Below, in pieces: positions 1 to 8,412 of a DNA stretch of 64,000 nt. The position numbers and the translations under genes were made by a program. This DNA is from Blastococcus aggregatus. Lineage in GTDB: Bacteria > Actinomycetota > Actinomycetes > Mycobacteriales > Geodermatophilaceae. Below the pieces are notes generated by a model that was given only the letters and a program-made list of their open reading frames with translations, had not been told where the DNA came from and did no database searches. Location of the stretch: the NCBI RefSeq assembly GCF_900221005.1, contig NZ_OBQI01000001.1:558001-622000 (forward strand). Reading direction: 5' to 3'. Within the stretch, counting starts at the first letter, position 1. Each line of letters opens with the position of its first letter.

Positions 1-744
1 GTAGAGCAACACCCCCTCCAACGGCTCGCCGGTGGACGAGTACGGGTGGATGTTGGTGATCGGCGTGCCGTCCTCGTGCGCCAGGTCCGGGGACGACGGC
101 ACCCCGGTGTTCCAGGCCATCGCCGGCTCCGGCGACCCGCCCGCACCGAAGACCGCGACCAGCGCGAGCAGCGCCAGCGCTCCGTTCGCGGCGACGGCGA
201 GGCGCCGGTGGGCGAGGCCCGGATCGCGGCGCACGCGCAGGCCGCGCCGCACCGACCAGGTGACCGCCGCGGCCGTCAGCACCAGCCCGATGACCGGGCC
301 CACCCCGAAGGTCGGCACCGGGAAGGAGTCGCTCCCGGCGAGGAGTGCGTCCGCGGCGACCAGCGCGGCCCAGGCCCGCAGCACCCACCAGGCCGGGCGC
401 AGCTCGGGCAGGAAGTCCCGCACCGCGCCGTACGCCGGGGACGCCTGCAGGCGGTCGACGCCGGCACCGAACTCCGCACGCCAGCCCGGCAGGGGGCGGT
501 CGACCGGGACGGCCGGCTCCGCCAGGCCGGCGGCCCGGCGGAGCTCGGCGGCGTACTCGGCCGGCGGACCCAGCCGGACGGTCAGTGGTTCCCCACCCTC
601 GGCGGCGACCTCGACCAGGTGCTCCTCGAGGTCGTCGAGCAGCTCGGCCAGCTGCGCGGCCGAAACGTCCGCCAGCGCCGCCCGCACCTGGCGGGCGTAG
701 GCGCGCACCTCGACGTCGGGCTCGGCCTGCTGGGCAGCGGTCAT
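1..744 (-). CDS. HAAS-domain membrane protein (PadR partner), 3' end outside window
   Basis: The frame is open from an ATG at 744 to the window edge (248 residues seen, no stop). Residues about 1-75 are charged and helical with a HAAS-like pattern (AQLAELLDDLEEHLVEV, then LGPPAEYAAELR). At least two hydrophobic segments follow, about residues 115-165 and 185-205, and then an extracytoplasmic-looking tail. HAAS proteins are habitually encoded beside PadR regulators and are thought to act as membrane signalling or anti-regulator partners. Here the ATG overlaps the padR stop as ATGA, so translation is probably coupled. The exact role is inferred; the C-terminus is not visible. Confidence 0.75.
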   Translation of the reverse strand, partial: MTAAQQAEPDVEVRAYARQVRAALADVSAAQLAELLDDLEEHLVEVAAEGGEPLTVRLGPPAEYAAELRRAAGLAEPAVPVDRPLPGWRAEFGAGVDRLQASPAYGAVRDFLPELRPAWWVLRAWAALVAADALLAGSDSFPVPTFGVGPVIGLVLTAAAVTWSVRRGLRVRRDPGLAHRRLAVAANGALALLALVAVFGAGGSPEPAMAWNTGVPSSPDLAHEDGTPITNIHPYSSTGEPLEGVLLY

Positions 745-1076
745 GCCGCCACCTCCTTCCGCGCGGCCAGGAGGGCCGCCATCGTGTCCGCGAATCCCGC
801 CCAGGTCTTCGCCGAGCCCTCGAGCTCGGCCCGGCCGGAGGCGTTCAGGCCGTAGTACTTGCGGTGCGGCCCCGCCACGGAGGGGACGACGTAGGACGTC
901 AGGTGCCCCGCGGCGAACAGCCGGCGCAGCGTGCCGTAGACCGAGGCGTCCGCGACGTCGTCGAGCCCGGCGGCGCGCAGCCGCCGGACCACGTCGTAGC
1001 CGTAGCCGTCCTCCTCGTCCAGGACGGCCAGGACGGCGAGGTCCAGGACCCCTTTGAGCAGTTGCGTGGTGTCCAC
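741..1076 (-). CDS. PadR-family transcriptional regulator
   Basis: 111 residues, a typical short (PadR-s2-like) winged-helix repressor: TTQLLKGVLDLAVLAVL forms helix 1, GYGYDVVRRL and SVYGTLRRL the recognition region, and HRKYYGLNASGRAEL the wing. I chose the GTG at 1076 because GGAGG lies 5 nt upstream (1082-1086). An in-frame ATG at 1115 would put the start codon inside an inverted repeat that is better read as an operator. The gene is first of a two-gene unit with the HAAS membrane protein. Autorepression through the 1106-1124 repeat is inferred. Confidence 0.88.
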   Translation of the reverse strand: MDTTQLLKGVLDLAVLAVLDEEDGYGYDVVRRLRAAGLDDVADASVYGTLRRLFAAGHLTSYVVPSVAGPHRKYYGLNASGRAELEGSAKTWAGFADTMAALLAARKEVAA

Positions 1077-1105
1077 GTGCACCTCCGGTTCGGTGCGACG
1101 CACGG

Positions 1106-1124
1106 TACTGCTCATTGCGCAGTA
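1106..1124. promoter_or_regulatory. Inverted repeat upstream of padR, candidate operator
   Basis: TACTGC-N7-GCAGTA is a perfect 6-bp inverted repeat whose near edge is 29 bp before the chosen padR GTG. PadR dimers commonly bind such a dyad in their own promoter. Spacing and location fit autoregulation, but there is no second site in the window to confirm it. Confidence 0.45.
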
Positions 1125-1164
1125 GTGCACGCAGTCGAGCACCGCTGGGCGCGGCGGGGCCGGC

Positions 1165-2415
1165 TCAGCTGAAGGGCGGGCGGTCGTCCAGCCGCACCGA
1201 CAGCCGCCCCGCGGTGCGCCACAGCCGGGCGGTGAGGTCGCGGTCGGACTCGGTGACCAGGTTCCCCATGACCCGCAGGGCCACGGTCATCAGCGGGCGC
1301 GAGCGCATGCCCACCGGCCCCGCCGCGGGCAGGAAGCGCGGGAGGGTGAGCAGCCCGGCCAGGCGCCGGGCGATGGAGAAGGCCTCGCCGTAGTGCCGGC
1401 GGAGGGTCGCCGGCCACGCCGTCGCCCAGTCGGGCTCGTCCAGCAGGCCGGCGATGGTCCGGCCGGTCTCCAGGCCGTAGTCGATCCCCTCGCCGTTCAG
1501 CGGGTTCACGCAGCCGGCCGCGTCACCGATCAGGGCCCAGTTCCGCCCGGCCACGCCGGACACCGCGCCACCCATCGGCAGCAGCGCGGACGCCGGCAGC
1601 CGGACGGCGCCCTCGATCCCCCACTCGGCCCGGCGGGCGTCGGTGTAGCTCTGCAGCAGCGGCTTGAGCTGCACGCCGGCAGGGCGCCGGGCGGTGGCCA
1701 GCGTGCCGACGCCGATGTTGACCTCGCCCGCCTCGGCCCCCAGCGGGAAGACCCAGCCGTAGCCCGAGAGCAGCTCGCCGTCGACCCCGCGGAGCTCGAG
1801 GTGGGAGGAGATCCACTCGTCGTCGCTGCGGCTCGAGCGCACGTACCCGCGGGCGGCCACCCCGTAGGCGGTGTCGCGGTGCCACTCCCGGCCCAGCACG
1901 CGGCCCAGCGGTGAGCGGACCCCGTCGGCGACGACGAGCCGCCCGCACGCCACCGTCGACCGGGTGCCGTCGGTGTGCTCGAACACCACCGCGCGGACCT
2001 GCTCGCCGTCGCGCTCGACGTCGACCGCCCGGGCGCCGTCCGCGGGGGTGACCCCCGCGTCCAGGGCGACCTGCCGGATCCGCGCGTCGAGCTCGGTGCG
2101 GGGCACCGCGCTGCCGTGGTCGGGGAGCTCGCCGCCGGGCCAGGGCAGCTGCCACTCCCGCCCGAAGCCGGCGGCCCGCAGCCCCCGGTTCCGCGCCTTG
2201 CCGCGCGCCCAGTCGCCGAGGCCGAGGAGGTCCAGCTCGGCGATGGCGCGCGGGGTCAGGCCGTCGCCGCAGGTCTTGTCCCGGGGGAAGACGGAGGCGT
2301 CGGCGAGGACGACGTCCCGCCCGGAGCGCGCAGCCCAGGCCGCGGCGGCGGAGCCGGCCGGACCGGCCCCCACCACGAGGACGTCGGTCGCGGCGGGGAC
2401 GGCACTGGCGGTCAC
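1165..2415 (-). CDS. menJ: FAD-dependent geranylgeranyl/menaquinone reductase
   Basis: 416 residues. An N-terminal Rossmann FAD motif (VLVVGAGPAGSAAAAWAA) is followed by FPRDKTCGDGLTPRA, the signature of the geranylgeranyl reductase family, and the second FAD motif NWALIGDAAGCVNPLNGEGI. It closely resembles mycobacterial MenJ, which saturates one isoprene unit of menaquinone; this is a family-level assignment. I chose the GTG at 2415, where the flavin fold begins; the frame stays open to 2691, but that extension is Arg/Pro-rich out-of-frame-like sequence. It acts at the inner face of the membrane on quinone or prenyl chains. Confidence 0.85.
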   Translation of the reverse strand: MTASAVPAATDVLVVGAGPAGSAAAAWAARSGRDVVLADASVFPRDKTCGDGLTPRAIAELDLLGLGDWARGKARNRGLRAAGFGREWQLPWPGGELPDHGSAVPRTELDARIRQVALDAGVTPADGARAVDVERDGEQVRAVVFEHTDGTRSTVACGRLVVADGVRSPLGRVLGREWHRDTAYGVAARGYVRSSRSDDEWISSHLELRGVDGELLSGYGWVFPLGAEAGEVNIGVGTLATARRPAGVQLKPLLQSYTDARRAEWGIEGAVRLPASALLPMGGAVSGVAGRNWALIGDAAGCVNPLNGEGIDYGLETGRTIAGLLDEPDWATAWPATLRRHYGEAFSIARRLAGLLTLPRFLPAAGPVGMRSRPLMTVALRVMGNLVTESDRDLTARLWRTAGRLSVRLDDRPPFS

Positions 2416-2438
2416 GTCGCCCAGTGTCCCTGGTCGGC

Positions 2439-3035
2439 TCAGTCGGCCTGCGGCCCCCGCGCCCGGACCTCCTCCACCGACGCCATCGCCCGGCGCAGCT
2501 CGGCCAGCCACTCGTCGGCGTTGCGGCCCACCAGGCGCACGGCCCAGACCAGCGCCTCCGACCGCGACCGGGCGACCCCGGCGTCCACCAGGGTGTCCAG
2601 GACGAGCCGCTCGGGCTGGCGCAGCCGGGTCATGACGGGCATCGACAGGGTGGTGAACAGCTCCCGGCTCGTGCCGCAGGCGGCGCCCCACGCCACCGAG
2701 CGGCCGTAGCGCTCCTGGGCGGCGTCCGCGATCGCCATCCGCTCGCTGCGGGTGTCCTCGCGGAAGCGGGCGATCCGCCCGGCCTGCGCCGCGGCGGCGT
2801 CCCCCTCACCGGCGGCGGGTTCGGGCAGCGTGCCCACCACGGTGATCTCGTCGCGGTCGACGGTGAGCTCGACCGGCCCGGTGAACCAGCCGTCCGGGAG
2901 CCGGCCGGCGAACCAGCCGGCCACCTCCGCGCGCTCGACCGGCGGCGTCTCCTGGCTCCGGCTGCCGGACCCGCGACCGCGACCGCGGCGGAACGCGGCC
3001 CCGAAGTCGGCTTCGGCGAAACGGTGTGCGTGCAT
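2439..3035 (-). CDS. Conserved actinobacterial protein of unknown function
   Basis: 198 residues. The N-terminus is Arg/Gly-rich (RRGRGRGSGSR), a middle beta part reads WFTGPVELTVDRDEITVVG, and the C-terminus contains SMPVMTRLRQPERLVLDTLVDAGVARSRSEAL, which looks like a ribbon-helix-helix or antitoxin-like helical segment. I recognise it as a recurrent actinobacterial hypothetical but cannot name a function. The start is ATG with a GGGAGG-like site upstream. The promoter region carries a TTACA direct repeat (3062-3074 on the + strand). It stands alone between menJ and the mca unit. Confidence 0.8.
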   Translation of the reverse strand: MHAHRFAEADFGAAFRRGRGRGSGSRSQETPPVERAEVAGWFAGRLPDGWFTGPVELTVDRDEITVVGTLPEPAAGEGDAAAAQAGRIARFREDTRSERMAIADAAQERYGRSVAWGAACGTSRELFTTLSMPVMTRLRQPERLVLDTLVDAGVARSRSEALVWAVRLVGRNADEWLAELRRAMASVEEVRARGPQAD

Positions 3036-3061
3036 GGCGGCCTCCCGAGGCAGCGTGGTGA

Positions 3062-3074
3062 TTACACGCTTACA
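3062..3074. promoter_or_regulatory. TTACA direct repeat upstream of the 3035 gene
   Basis: Two TTACA copies (3062-3066 and 3070-3074), read TGTAA-GCG-TGTAA on the coding strand, lie 27-39 bp before the ATG in the core promoter region. This could be a -10 element with a repeat, or a direct-repeat operator. No regulator can be assigned. Confidence 0.3.
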
Positions 3075-3132
3075 ACGGTAGACCGCGGTGGTCGCCGCAC
3101 AAGCCCGGCGCGTGCGCCGACAGCGAACGGCG

Positions 3133-3462
3133 TCAGCCCTGCGCCGCGGGCCCGTTCCGGCGGTCGTCGTCCCGCGGCGGCTCGATCGCCAGCGGCGCCC
3201 GGCGCAGGGTGTCCAGCAGCTCCTGGCCGGGCTCCGACCGCGCGTCCAGCTCGGAGAGGTCGTCGGGGACGACGATCCCGGGCTCCTGGTCGGCCGGGTC
3301 GAAGCTGCGCGGCAGCCTCTTCAGGTGCCCGGACATGGACTTCACCAGCAGCGCCGTGGCGATCAGCAGGACCACGATCAGCAGCAGGCCCAGCGGGCCG
3401 GCCTTGCCGATGTCCTCGGGCAGCTCCTCGGCGGCCAGGACGGTCTGGAAAGCGGTGCTCAT
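3133..3462 (-). CDS. Small single-pass membrane protein downstream of mca
   Basis: 109 residues. The only clear feature is a transmembrane helix at about residues 22-42 (GPLGLLLIVVLLIATALLV), followed by a basic stretch (KSMSGHLKRLPRSF) and an acidic cytoplasmic tail. Its ATG overlaps the mca stop (ATGA), so it is translationally coupled to mca. Such small membrane proteins commonly follow mca in actinobacteria, but their role is not known to me. Confidence 0.75.
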   Translation of the reverse strand: MSTAFQTVLAAEELPEDIGKAGPLGLLLIVVLLIATALLVKSMSGHLKRLPRSFDPADQEPGIVVPDDLSELDARSEPGQELLDTLRRAPLAIEPPRDDDRRNGPAAQG

Positions 3463-4346
3463 CGGACTCCTACCTCGCTGCGCAGGCCGGCGAACAGATC
3501 GTCCTCCGGTACGGGGGTGTCGACCAGAGAGCGGGCGAGCTCGTAGTCCTCCGTCGGCCAGATCTCCTGCTGGGTCTCGATCGGGCAGGCGAACCAGCGG
3601 CCCAGCGGGTCGATCTGGGTGGCGTGCGCGATGAGCGCGGCGTCACGGACGGCGAAGTACTCCCCGCACGGCACCCGCGTGGTCACCCGGTGGGAGATGT
3701 CCCGCGCCGGATCCCAGTTGGCCAGCCACTCCGTGTAGGGCGACTCGGCACCGGTGGCCAGGATCGCCTCGTGCAGGGCCTTCGTCCGGGGCAGCGTGAA
3801 GCTCATGTGGTAGTAGAGCTTGCTCGGCTGCCAGGGCTCGCCGAGCTCCGGGTACCGGTCCGGATCGCCTGCGGCGTCGAACGCGTGCATCGAGACCTCG
3901 TGGGTCTTGATGTGGTCGGGGTGCGGGTAGCCGCCGCGCTCGTCGTAGGTGGTGAGCACGTGCGGCCGGAACCGGCGGATCAGCGCCACGAGCGGTGCGG
4001 CGGCCTCCTCTACCGGCACGAGCGCGAAGCACCCCTCGGGCAGCGGCGGCAGCGGGTCGCCCTCGGGCAGCCCGGAGTCGACGAAGCCGAGGAACTCCTG
4101 TTCGACGCCGAGGATGTCGCGGGCCTTCGCCATCTCCTCGGCACGGATCTGGGGCAGCCGCTCCCAGACCTCGGGCCGGTCCATGGCCGGGTTGAGCACG
4201 GAACCGCGCTCTCCCCCGGTGCAGGTGGCCACCATGACGCGCACGCCCTCGGCGACGTACTTGGCCATGGTGGCGGCGCCCTTGCTCGACTCGTCGTCCG
4301 GATGGGCGTGCACGGCGAGCAGACGCAGCTGGTCGGGTCGGGTCAC
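3459..4346 (-). CDS. mca: Mycothiol S-conjugate amidase
   Basis: 295 residues, close to the usual 285-300. The LmbE/MshB fold motif is at the N-terminus (LLAVHAHPDDESSKGAATMA), and the third zinc ligand lies in GGYPHPDHIKTHE. Mca hydrolyses mycothiol-toxin conjugates to a mercapturic acid plus GlcN-Ins, a detoxification step specific to mycothiol-making actinobacteria. The length and the C-terminal region favour Mca over the deacetylase MshB, though the two are paralogous. The GTG at 4346 begins the conserved domain; an extension to 4505 is possible but lacks homologous-looking sequence. It is divergent from greA. Confidence 0.92.
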   Translation of the reverse strand: MTRPDQLRLLAVHAHPDDESSKGAATMAKYVAEGVRVMVATCTGGERGSVLNPAMDRPEVWERLPQIRAEEMAKARDILGVEQEFLGFVDSGLPEGDPLPPLPEGCFALVPVEEAAAPLVALIRRFRPHVLTTYDERGGYPHPDHIKTHEVSMHAFDAAGDPDRYPELGEPWQPSKLYYHMSFTLPRTKALHEAILATGAESPYTEWLANWDPARDISHRVTTRVPCGEYFAVRDAALIAHATQIDPLGRWFACPIETQQEIWPTEDYELARSLVDTPVPEDDLFAGLRSEVGVR

Positions 4347-4590
4347 CGGTGCATTGTCCCCCGTCCGGCCGGGAAGCCGGCGGGCCCTCCCGTCGGCCGC
4401 GACGCAACGGTGCTGGTCGGTCCCCCGGACGGGCGAGATGTGCTCTCCGTCACGCCTGATCCGGTACCGTTCCGCATCCCGGGGCGCCTTTCCGGCTCCG
4501 TGCACCGTGCTCCGATGCGGTGTTAACTTGACCGTTCGACCAGCGGCCGTCCCCGTTCGGGGGCGGCCTCCCGATTCTCAGGAGTCCGTC

Positions 4591-5094
4591 GTGTCCACCC
4601 CCACTGACGAGCAGGACCAGGGCGTCTGGCTGACCCAGGTCGCCTACGACCGGCTGAAGGCCGAGCTCGACCAGCTGGTGGCGAACCGTCCGGCCATGTC
4701 CGCCGAGATCAACGCGCGCCGCGAAGAGGGCGACCTCAAGGAGAACGGCGGCTACCACGCCGCCAAGGACGAGCAGGGCAAGCAGGAGGGCCGCATCCGG
4801 CAGCTCACCGACCTGCTGCGCAAGGCCCGCGTCGGCGAGCCCCCGACGACGGCGACCAACGCCGAGCTCGGCACCGTGATCACCATCCGGTTCGCCGGTG
4901 ACGACGACACGGAGAAGTTCCTGCTCGGCTCGCGCGAGATCGCCGGCACCACCGACCTGGACGTCTACTCCCCCGAGTCCGCGCTGGGCGCGGCGATCAT
5001 GGGCGCCGCCCCGGGCGCATCGGTGACCTACCAGGCGCCCAACGGCCGCGACATCACCGTCGAGGTCGTGGGCGTCGAGCCCTTCGTCCCCTGA
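4591..5094 (+). CDS. greA: Transcription elongation factor GreA
   Basis: 167 residues. An N-terminal coiled coil (YDRLKAELDQLVANRP through EGRIRQLTDLLRKA) carries the acidic tip motif INARREEGDLKENGGYHAA that reaches into the RNA polymerase secondary channel. The C-terminal domain reads GTVITIRF...SPESALGAAIMGA. GreA stimulates transcript cleavage to rescue backtracked polymerase. The GTG start at 4591 is preceded by CAGGAG (4580-4585). A TAACTT-like -10 lies about 4525-4530, giving a leader of about 55 nt. Monocistronic, divergent from mca. Confidence 0.96.
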   Translation: MSTPTDEQDQGVWLTQVAYDRLKAELDQLVANRPAMSAEINARREEGDLKENGGYHAAKDEQGKQEGRIRQLTDLLRKARVGEPPTTATNAELGTVITIRFAGDDDTEKFLLGSREIAGTTDLDVYSPESALGAAIMGAAPGASVTYQAPNGRDITVEVVGVEPFVP

Positions 5095-5102
5095 CCCGCA
5101 CC

Positions 5103-5423
5103 GTGACCCGCTCCCGACGGGCAGAGAACACCGGGTTCGCGTGCGTGCACTGCACGATCCCGGTGCCCGCCAACACCGACGGGCACTACCGCAACCACTG
5201 CCCGTACTGCCTGTGGTCGCTGCACGTCGACGACCTCCCCGGCGACCGGGCCAGCGGGTGCCGCCAGCCGATGGAGCCGATCGGGCTGGTGGAGAAGTCC
5301 GGCAAGGGCTGGCAGGTGGTGCACCGCTGCACGGCGTGCGGCCACCGCCAGCCCAACCGGCTCGTGCGCGACGGCGACGCCCCCGACGACCTCGAACTGG
5401 TGCTGTCGCTGCCCTGGCTATGA
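5103..5423 (+). CDS. RNHCP-domain zinc-binding protein
   Basis: 106 residues with paired cysteines: CVHC near the start, HYRNHCPYCLW (the RNHCP motif itself), CRQP and CTACGHRQPNRL. These suggest one or two zinc ribbons. The family is widespread in bacteria but has no firm function; nucleic-acid binding is a guess. It begins with GTG 8 nt after the greA stop and may be co-transcribed with greA. Its TGA (5421-5423) is embedded in the edge of a dispersed hairpin repeat. Confidence 0.85.
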   Translation: MTRSRRAENTGFACVHCTIPVPANTDGHYRNHCPYCLWSLHVDDLPGDRASGCRQPMEPIGLVEKSGKGWQVVHRCTACGHRQPNRLVRDGDAPDDLELVLSLPWL

Positions 5424-5516
5424 CATCGCGATCCTCCGGATCGCACCGCGGCCAGGAGCCGTCCCCCCGTGGCGTGGAGCGCCTCCGTCGCGCCTGCGCG
5501 GACCCCTCCGGGGCCC
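5420..5516 (-). repeat. Composite hairpin repeat, copy 1
   Basis: Read on the minus strand this contains, in order: a hairpin with a GGA loop (5500-5516, arms GGGCCCC/GGGGTCC), a spacer, the core GGACGGCTCCTGGCCGCGGT (5445-5464), a second GGA-loop hairpin (5427-5445, GCGATCC/GGATCGC), then ATGTCAT. The same order recurs on the plus strand at 55461-55564. The 26-nt stretch that includes the core is identical in both copies. The element fills the gap between two convergent genes and overlaps the RNHCP stop codon. Confidence 0.7.
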
Positions 5517-5534
5517 ACTCGGCACGACCAGACC

Positions 5535-7583
5535 TCAGCGGGCCAAGCCGCGTCTCCTGAGCAGCGGGGCGGGGTCGGCGTCCCGGCCCCGGACGGCACG
5601 GAACGCCGACAGCGGGTCGACCGAGCCGCCGACGGCAAGCAGCTTCTCTCGGAAGGCGTCCCCGTTGGCCCGGGTCAGCCCACCGTTCTCCTTGAACCAC
5701 TCCACGGTGTCGGCGTCGAGCACCTCGGACCAGATGTAGGAGTAGTAGCCGGCCGAGTAGCCACCGGCGAAGACGTGGTTGAAGTACGTCGTCCGGTAGC
5801 GGGGCGGGACCAGGTCCGAGGCGACGCCGGCCTTCTCCAGGGCGGCGCGCTCGAACTCCACCGGGTCACCGATCTCGGTGTCCGGTGCGATCCGGTGCCA
5901 GGCCTGGTCCAGCAACGTGGCGGCCAGGTACTCGAGGGTCGCGAAGCCCTCGCCCCACAGCCGCCCGGCGTCGACCGCCTCCACCGCCGCGGCCGGGATC
6001 GGCTCCCCGGTGTCCACGTGCCGGGCGTAGTGGGACAGCACCTCGGGCCAGGCCGCCCACATCTCGTTGACCTGACTGGGGAACTCGACGAAGTCCCGCG
6101 GCACGCTGGTCCCGGCGAACCGCGGGTAGGTGACCGCAGAGCTGAGGCCGTGCAGCGCGTGCCCGAACTCGTGGAACAGCGTGTCGACCTCGTCCAGCGT
6201 CAGCAGCGCGGGCTGACCGGCCGGCGGCCGGGAGACGTTCAGGTTGTTGACGACGACCGGAGACGTCCCGAGCAGCCGCGACTGCGTCACGAACGAGTTC
6301 ATCCAGGCGCCACCGCGCTTGCCCTCGCGGGCGAAGTAGTCACCCACGTACAGCCCGAGCGCGGAGCCGTCGGCGTCGGTGACCTCCCAGACCCGGACCT
6401 CGGCGTGGTAGCCGGCCAGGTCCGGCCGCGGGGTGAACCGGAAGCCGTAGAGCAGCTCGGCGGCGTGGAAGACGCCGTCCACCAGCACCCGGTCCAGCTC
6501 GAAGTACGGCCGCAGGGCGGCGGTGTCGACGGCGTAGCGCTCGGTGCGGACCTGCTCGCTGTAGAACGCCCAGTCCCAGGGCGCCAGCTCCACGCCGTCG
6601 CGGGCGGCGGCCTCGGCGAGGACCTCGGCCTCGGCCTCGGCGTTGGCCACCGACGCGGGGACCATCGAGGCGAGCATCGCGTCGACGGCCTCGGTGGTGC
6701 GGGCGGTCTGGTCGGCGAGCACGAGGTCGGCGTGGGTGTCGAAGCCCAGCAGCCGCGCGCGCTCGGCCCGCAGCGTGGCGATGCGGACGGCCACCGGACC
6801 GTTGTCGTGCTCGCCGGACGAGGCCCGGTTCACCGAGGCCTCGTGCACCCGCCGGCGCAGCTCCCGGTTGCGCAGCTTGGCCAGCAGCGGCTGCCGGCTG
6901 GGAAGGAGCAGCGGCAGCAGCCAGCCCTCGAGGCCGCGGTCGACCGCGGCGGTCCGCGCCGCGGCGACCTCCTCGGCGCCGAGCCCGTCCAGCTGGTCGG
7001 CCTCGGTCACGTGGACCGCGGCCGCCTCCATCGCCAGCTGCACGTTCTGGCCGAACGTCGTCGTCAGGCCGGAGAGCTCCTGGTTCAGCCCGGTGAGCCG
7101 GGCCCGCCCCGCCTCGTCGAGCTGCGCGCCGGAGAGCCGGAAGTCCAGGTGGTACCGCTCGACCAGCCGGACGGACTCCTCGTCCAGGCCCCGGTCGCGC
7201 CGCGCGGTGTGCACACCGTCGATGCGGCCGAACAGCGCCGGGTCCAGCCGCAGGGCGTCGGAGTGCGCGGCGGCCAGCGGCGCGATCTCCCGCTCGATCT
7301 CCCGCAGCCGCGGCGAGGAGACCGACGACGTCAGGGTGCCGAAGACGCTCCACGCCCGGGTGAGGAGGCGGCCGGAGCGCTCCATCGCCACGACGGTGTT
7401 CTCGAAGCTCGGTGGCTCCTCGGACCCGACGATCGCCGCCACCTCCGCGCGCTGCTCGGCCATCCCGGCCAGCAGCGCCTCCCGGCAGTGCTCCGGGGTG
7501 ATCTCGCCGAACGGCGGCAGCCCGAAGGGCAGCGGCGAGGGGCGGAACAGCGGGTTCGCGGGAGAGATCTCGTCAGCGCTCAT
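5535..7583 (-). CDS. M3-family zinc metallopeptidase (Dcp/oligopeptidase A-like)
   Basis: 682 residues, the normal size for peptidyl-dipeptidase Dcp or oligopeptidase A. The zinc site is TLFHEFGHALHGL (HExxH), with the third ligand Glu in FVEFPSQVNEMWA downstream. The helical N-terminal half (to about residue 450) covers the active-site channel, which restricts the enzyme to short peptides. It lacks a signal peptide, so it is cytoplasmic and presumably recycles oligopeptides. Starts at ATG with TAATAC 5 nt upstream, compatible with a leaderless message. It is followed by the composite hairpin repeat. Confidence 0.93.
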   Translation of the reverse strand: MSADEISPANPLFRPSPLPFGLPPFGEITPEHCREALLAGMAEQRAEVAAIVGSEEPPSFENTVVAMERSGRLLTRAWSVFGTLTSSVSSPRLREIEREIAPLAAAHSDALRLDPALFGRIDGVHTARRDRGLDEESVRLVERYHLDFRLSGAQLDEAGRARLTGLNQELSGLTTTFGQNVQLAMEAAAVHVTEADQLDGLGAEEVAAARTAAVDRGLEGWLLPLLLPSRQPLLAKLRNRELRRRVHEASVNRASSGEHDNGPVAVRIATLRAERARLLGFDTHADLVLADQTARTTEAVDAMLASMVPASVANAEAEAEVLAEAAARDGVELAPWDWAFYSEQVRTERYAVDTAALRPYFELDRVLVDGVFHAAELLYGFRFTPRPDLAGYHAEVRVWEVTDADGSALGLYVGDYFAREGKRGGAWMNSFVTQSRLLGTSPVVVNNLNVSRPPAGQPALLTLDEVDTLFHEFGHALHGLSSAVTYPRFAGTSVPRDFVEFPSQVNEMWAAWPEVLSHYARHVDTGEPIPAAAVEAVDAGRLWGEGFATLEYLAATLLDQAWHRIAPDTEIGDPVEFERAALEKAGVASDLVPPRYRTTYFNHVFAGGYSAGYYSYIWSEVLDADTVEWFKENGGLTRANGDAFREKLLAVGGSVDPLSAFRAVRGRDADPAPLLRRRGLAR

Positions 7584-7605
7584 CCCGGGTATTACATCCT
7601 GATCC

Positions 7606-8412
7606 TCAACGGGCGGCCGTGCGGCGGTAGGTGCGCACCGACAGCGGCACGAACACCGCCAGGATGATCGCCGTCCACAGCAGCGTGTAGAGCGCCGGGT
7701 GCTGCAACGGCCAGGCCTCGGGCACCGGAGCCCCCGGGACGGTGTTGCCGAACAGCTCCCGGGCCGCCTGCACGACGGTGGACACCGGGTTCCACTCGGC
7801 GAACGTCTGGAGCACCGACGGGAAGGACTCCAGGGGCACGAAGGCGTTCGACGCGAAGGTGAGCGGGAAGATCACCATGAAGCTGGCGTTGTTCACGACC
7901 TCCGGCGTGCGCACCAGGAGACCGACCAGCGCCATCAGCCAGCTGATCGCATAGGCGAAGACCAGCAGCAGGAGGAAACCGCCGATCGCCTCGACCACCG
8001 AGGAGTTGATCCGCCAGCCCACGGCCAGCCCGGTCAGCGCCATGACCGTGATCGAGATGACGTTCAGACCGGCGTCGGCCACCGTCCGCCCGATCAGCAC
8101 CGCGGCACGTGACATCGGCAGCGAGCGGAACCGGTCGATGAGCCCCTTCTGCAGGTCCTCGGCGATCGAGGCGCCGGTGACCGTGGACCCGAAGACGACG
8201 GTCTGGGCGAAGATGCCCGGCAGCAGGAACTCGGCGTAGTTGATGCCCGGCGGCAGGTTGATCGCCCCACCGAAGACGTACCGGAACAACAGCACGAACA
8301 TGATCGGCGAGAGGGTCGCGAAGACGATCAGGTCGGGCACGCGCTTGACCTTGATCAGGTTGCGCTTGGTGATGACGGCGCTGTCGGACAACGTCGCGGC
8401 GAGGCTGCTCAT
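7606..8412 (-). CDS. ABC-2 type permease, DrrB family
   Basis: 268 residues with about six membrane segments, typical of DrrB/ABC-2 permeases: FATLSPIMFVLLFRYVFGGAI near the N-terminus, LLPGIFAQTVVFGS and AISWLMALVGLLVRTPE. The characteristic amphipathic loop DLQKGLIDRFRSLPMSR is clearly present. It should form the membrane half of an exporter with the ATPase encoded just upstream, whose stop overlaps this ATG (ATGA). The substrate cannot be told from sequence; drug or lipid export is usual for the family. Confidence 0.92.
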   Translation of the reverse strand: MSSLAATLSDSAVITKRNLIKVKRVPDLIVFATLSPIMFVLLFRYVFGGAINLPPGINYAEFLLPGIFAQTVVFGSTVTGASIAEDLQKGLIDRFRSLPMSRAAVLIGRTVADAGLNVISITVMALTGLAVGWRINSSVVEAIGGFLLLLVFAYAISWLMALVGLLVRTPEVVNNASFMVIFPLTFASNAFVPLESFPSVLQTFAEWNPVSTVVQAARELFGNTVPGAPVPEAWPLQHPALYTLLWTAIILAVFVPLSVRTYRRTAAR

